This document shows, one piece after another, positions 60,760 to 64,000 of a stretch of DNA of 64,000 nucleotides. The DNA lies in assembly GCF_007197755.1 (NCBI RefSeq), contig NZ_CP041636.1, forward strand, positions 2,144,001-2,208,000, given 5' to 3'. The notes beneath the pieces are model-generated. The model worked only from the letters and a program-made list of their open reading frames with translations. It had not been told where the DNA came from and did no database searches. Made by a program: the position numbers and the translations under genes. The stretch's first letter is position 1. The number at the start of each line of letters is the position of its first letter. This DNA comes from Ferrovibrio terrae. GTDB lineage: Bacteria > Pseudomonadota > Alphaproteobacteria > Ferrovibrionales > Ferrovibrionaceae.

Positions 60760-63041
60760 TGGCTCTCCCTGATCGCTTCAATCCGCAGCCGATCCATCCG
60801 CCGGTTGCCTATGCTCCGCCGCCGGTCTACGTGCCGCAGCAGGGCAAGGAAACCGATTTCTTCGACACGCTGCGCAAGCTGTGGCGTCATCGCGGTACGA
60901 TCTTCGTCAGTACTTTCGTCTTTACGGCTGCGGCGGTTCTGGTGGCTCGCCAGATTCCGGCGCATTACATCGCCGATGCCAGGATTCTGGTCGGGGTACC
61001 CACGGCGCGGGCGCTGAATATCGAGGCGATCATTGCTGATATCAGCCCCGACGCCGAGCGCATCCAGAACGAATCCTATGTGATCCAGTCGCGCGATGTG
61101 GCGCGCAGTGTGATCGACAGGCTGAAGCTGAAGGACAATCCCGAATTCAATCCGGTCTTGCGCCCGGAACCCGGCTGGCTGACCTATCTCGACCCGATGC
61201 GTTACCTGCCGGATTCGATCAAGGCCTATATGCCGGGCCAGAAGGCCCCAAAGGACCAGGCGGATGTCTCTCCCGAGGTGAAGGCCGAGCAGGAAATGAA
61301 CGGCATCATCGATACGCTGCTGGCCAAAGTCGAGGTGACGACGCTGGGCCGGTCGCATGTGCTGAACATCGAGGCGCGTTCGATCGCGCCTGACACTGCC
61401 GCGGCCGTGGCCAATGGTTTCGGTCAGGCCTATCTGGCGCGCCAGCGCAGCGACAAGGTTGAGGCCGGCGAAGAAGTCGAGAAATTCCTGGCCGACCGCA
61501 TCGCGAGTTTGCGCGACCAGGTGGAGAAATCCGACCGCGCGGTGGAGGAATATCGCCGCGCCAACAATCTATACCAGGGTGCCAGCGCCAGCGTGACGGC
61601 GCAGCAGATGACCGAACTCAACACCCAGCTGATCGTGGCGCAGACCGCCAAGGCCGAGGCCGACTCGCGCCTGGGCGAGGCGCAGGCCCTGCGCCGCACC
61701 GGTGTGGATAACCAAAGCGTGCCGCAGGTGCTGCAGTCGCCGGTGGTGCAGCAGCTCAAGGCGCAGCAGGCCGAGGCGGATCGCCGTCTTGCCGACCTGT
61801 CCGGCAGCCTGGGTCCGCAGCATCCGCGCGTGGTCGGTGCCAAGGCAGAGATCGCCGATATCCGCGGCAAGCTGAATGCCGAGGTCGGCCGCATCATTCA
61901 AAGCCTGCAGCACGAGGCACGCACGACAAACGCCCGTTATGAAGCATTGCGTCAGAACTTCAGCCGCCTGCAGGGACAAGCCGGCGGCGTGAACGAAAAA
62001 TCGATCCGCCTGAATGCGCTGGAGCGCGACGCCACGGTAAATCGCAACCTGCTTGAGCAGATGATGAGCCGCGCCAAGGAAACCGTTGGCCAGGATCTGC
62101 TGCAGAAGCCGAATGCCAAGCTGATCTCGGCTGCGGCCCCGCCGACGCAGCCGGGCTTCCCGCCCAAGACCCTGCTGGTCTTCCTGGGCGCCGTGGCCGG
62201 TGCGCTGATCGGTATGGCCTACGCCTTGTTGCGTGAGGGTGTCGATCGCACCTTCCGTCGCGCCGACCAGATTGAATCCCTCACCGGCCTGCCGGTACTG
62301 GCCATGATTCCAACGCTGCGCGGCAGCATCACGCCGATCGCGCATGTGCTGCGCAAGCCGGTCTCGCCTTACAGCGAGGCACTGCGCAAGCTGCATATCG
62401 GGCTCGAACTGTCCGAGGCGGCGCAGTCGCCCAAGACCGTGCTGTTTGGCTCCGCCGTGCCGGGTGAGGGCAAGACAGTGCTGGTCGCCTCAATGGGCCG
62501 CATGCTGGCCAGCCATGGTCGCCGCATCCTGATGATCGACTGCGACTGGCGCAATCCCCGCCTGCACAAGGCATTCCAGTGCCAGAACCGCAACGGCTTG
62601 GCTGAACTGCTGTGCGATCAGCCCGAGCGAATCGAGGACTGCATCTTTACCGACACGCTGTCGGGTGCCGACCTGATTCCGTCGGGTGTTTTCACGCCGC
62701 AGGCGATGCGCTACCTCACCACGGATCGCATGAAAATGATTCTGCATGCGCTGGCGCCGCGCTACGACATGATCTTCCTGGATACCGCCCCGGTTCTGGT
62801 CGGTGCCGAGGTGCTGACGCTGTCGCGCATGGTCGACAAGGTCGCTTTCGTCGTGCGCTGGGGCGATACCAAGCGCGATGCGGTGATGGAGGCCATGAAA
62901 GACCTGATCGAGGTAAACGCCGATGTAGCCGGAATCGCCATGACCCGCGTCGATCCGAAGGGCTATCGCAGCTATTCCTACAGCGAGCTGAACTACGAAT
63001 ATGAAAGGCCGATGCTGGCCAAGCCGGTCAACTGGAGTTGA
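60759..63041 (+). CDS. Polysaccharide co-polymerase fused to BY-type tyrosine kinase (Wzc-like)
   Basis: A 760-residue inner-membrane protein. A Wzz-type domain with membrane helices near residues 47-66 and 470-490 encloses a long periplasmic coiled coil. The C-terminal kinase has Walker A SAVPGEGKTVLVAS, A' ILMIDCDWRNPRLH and B YDMIFLDTAP, and ends with five tyrosines in GYRSYSYSELNYEY. Cyclic phosphorylation should control polymer length and export. Confidence 0.93.
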   Translation: MALPDRFNPQPIHPPVAYAPPPVYVPQQGKETDFFDTLRKLWRHRGTIFVSTFVFTAAAVLVARQIPAHYIADARILVGVPTARALNIEAIIADISPDAERIQNESYVIQSRDVARSVIDRLKLKDNPEFNPVLRPEPGWLTYLDPMRYLPDSIKAYMPGQKAPKDQADVSPEVKAEQEMNGIIDTLLAKVEVTTLGRSHVLNIEARSIAPDTAAAVANGFGQAYLARQRSDKVEAGEEVEKFLADRIASLRDQVEKSDRAVEEYRRANNLYQGASASVTAQQMTELNTQLIVAQTAKAEADSRLGEAQALRRTGVDNQSVPQVLQSPVVQQLKAQQAEADRRLADLSGSLGPQHPRVVGAKAEIADIRGKLNAEVGRIIQSLQHEARTTNARYEALRQNFSRLQGQAGGVNEKSIRLNALERDATVNRNLLEQMMSRAKETVGQDLLQKPNAKLISAAAPPTQPGFPPKTLLVFLGAVAGALIGMAYALLREGVDRTFRRADQIESLTGLPVLAMIPTLRGSITPIAHVLRKPVSPYSEALRKLHIGLELSEAAQSPKTVLFGSAVPGEGKTVLVASMGRMLASHGRRILMIDCDWRNPRLHKAFQCQNRNGLAELLCDQPERIEDCIFTDTLSGADLIPSGVFTPQAMRYLTTDRMKMILHALAPRYDMIFLDTAPVLVGAEVLTLSRMVDKVAFVVRWGDTKRDAVMEAMKDLIEVNADVAGIAMTRVDPKGYRSYSYSELNYEYERPMLAKPVNWS

Positions 63042-63044
63042 CGC

Positions 63045-64000
63045 ATGGTTCGTCAACTCGAGGATTCGCGTGAGCCGGTCCTCTTCGTGACGCAGCATTA
63101 CTCACCGGAAGTGATCGGTTCCGCGCCGTATTGCGTCGATCTGGCCGAGGGGCTGGTACGCAGGGGCCGGCAGGTCACCGTGCTGGCCGGTCTGCCGCAT
63201 TATCCAGATCCGGCTGAATTCGAAGCTTTCATGGACGACCCGCCGCTGCGGCAGAACCTGTCCGGTGTAATGGTCGAGCGGCTGCACAGCTGGCTGCCGA
63301 AACGCCGCTCGGCGCTGCTGCGGGTGGCTGGTGAACTTGCCTTTATGCTCACCGGGCTGTTTGCGCTGCTGCGCGGCCGGTTCAAGCGCCATGAAGTGGT
63401 GATCTCGCTCTGCCCGTCGATCTTCGCGGTCCTGCTCGGCATGATGGCGAAGATGCGCGGCGGTCGCCATGTCGCCATGGTGCATGACGTTCAGTCCGGC
63501 CTGGCGCAAAGCCTGGGCATCGTCCGTTTCGGATTTCTGGTGCGGCTGATGCGGCTGGCTGAACGCTTCATTCTCAACCGCGTCGACCTGATCCTGGTGC
63601 TGTCGACTGAAATGGCCGCCACCTTGCGCGGCCTGGGCGTGACGCAGCCGATCGAAGTGCTGCCGATCTGGGTCGATATCGATGCCATCCGGCCACGTCC
63701 GGTGCCGACGGACCAGCCGATCACGGTTCTCTACAGCGGCAATTTCGGTCGCAAGCAGGGGCTGGATCAGCTTGTCGAGCTGGCTGCTGAACTGGCGCAA
63801 AAGCGCCCGGAGGTACGCCTGCTGCTGCGCGGCTCGGGCGGCGAGCGTGCCGCCGTGATGGCGGCCGTGGCCGAACGCAGCCTGACCAATGTCGAATTCG
63901 GAGATCTGGTAGCACGCGAACAGCTGGGCCGGGCGCTGGCCGAGGCCACATTGCATCTGGTGCCGCAAAAGCCCGACGGCGCCGATTTTGCTGTGCCATC
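63045..64000 (+). CDS. Glycosyltransferase family 4, WcaI-like (partial, cut by window end)
   Basis: The first 318 codons are present from ATG 63045, three bases after the Wzc-like stop. The N-terminal half has FVTQHYSPEVIGSAPYCVDL, the next segment has VHDVQSGLAQSLGI, and the C-terminal half begins at VLYSGNFGRKQGLDQL, a GT-B fold of the WcaI group. It adds a sugar to the growing exopolysaccharide repeat; the sugar is unknown. Confidence 0.9.
   Translation, partial: MVRQLEDSREPVLFVTQHYSPEVIGSAPYCVDLAEGLVRRGRQVTVLAGLPHYPDPAEFEAFMDDPPLRQNLSGVMVERLHSWLPKRRSALLRVAGELAFMLTGLFALLRGRFKRHEVVISLCPSIFAVLLGMMAKMRGGRHVAMVHDVQSGLAQSLGIVRFGFLVRLMRLAERFILNRVDLILVLSTEMAATLRGLGVTQPIEVLPIWVDIDAIRPRPVPTDQPITVLYSGNFGRKQGLDQLVELAAELAQKRPEVRLLLRGSGGERAAVMAAVAERSLTNVEFGDLVAREQLGRALAEATLHLVPQKPDGADFAVP

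Overview
The window is 64 kb of high-GC chromosome from an alphaproteobacterium, most likely Rhodospirillales-like; the genus cannot be fixed from the sequence alone. The evidence is conserved gene order: mutY near dciA-dsbA-smc, argD-argF-hslO, and xseB-ispA-dxs-(MATE)-tlyA-rlmD. A reduced SMC hinge and an intracellular polyhydroxyalkanoate depolymerase of the Cys-nucleophile type agree with this. Coding density is high, many genes overlap by 1-4 bases, and GTG starts are common. No rRNA, CRISPR array or prophage was seen.

Positions 1-25 kb hold housekeeping and envelope genes. These are an ABC exporter pair (YbbAP type), a TesA-like esterase, a Tas-like aldo-keto reductase, ThpR and a class III sirtuin, a membrane histidine kinase, PhhB and SCO, PhaZ, KdsC and WaaA (Kdo pathway), beta-oxidation-type enzymes, MutY, a periplasmic amino-acid-binding protein, CrcB, DciA, DsbA and a very long SMC. 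Two paralogous lipoproteins and a pentapeptide-repeat protein follow. Positions 24-45 kb hold a 2-hydroxyacid dehydrogenase, HslO, ArgF and ArgD, an Fe-dependent alcohol dehydrogenase, a thioesterase, a lone ABC-2 permease, MeaB with an aminotransferase, acyl-CoA dehydrogenase and thiolase, then the isoprenoid and rRNA-methylation block.

Positions 45.2-50.4 kb hold a lower-GC cassette flanked by direct copies of the rlmD 3' end plus tRNA-Gln. The left tRNA copy is degenerate and the right copy is intact, while the right rlmD copy is only a 3' fragment. The cassette encodes a decaprenyl-phosphate phosphoribosyltransferase-like UbiA protein, DprE1-like and DprE2-like proteins and a polytopic GT-C-like membrane protein. 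Together these look like a route to a polyprenyl-phosphate D-arabinose donor plus a transferase that uses it.

Positions 50.4-64 kb hold an Asp/Asn-hydroxylase-like oxygenase, a phosphomannomutase/phosphoglucomutase, a lipoprotein/response regulator/histidine kinase operon, and an exopolysaccharide cluster. The cluster comprises ManC, GalE, an outer-membrane beta-barrel, a short OPX protein, a Wzc-like co-polymerase/tyrosine kinase and a WcaI-like glycosyltransferase cut by the window end.

The most notable observations are: (i) two matched arrays of 18-residue repeats, one in each coiled-coil arm of SMC, which account for nearly all of its extra length; (ii) the D-arabinose cassette and its duplicated rlmD/tRNA flanks; (iii) an 11-unit, 10-bp-phased tandem repeat beside the ABC-2 permease gene; (iv) an OPX protein too short to cross the outer membrane, next to a candidate beta-barrel partner.
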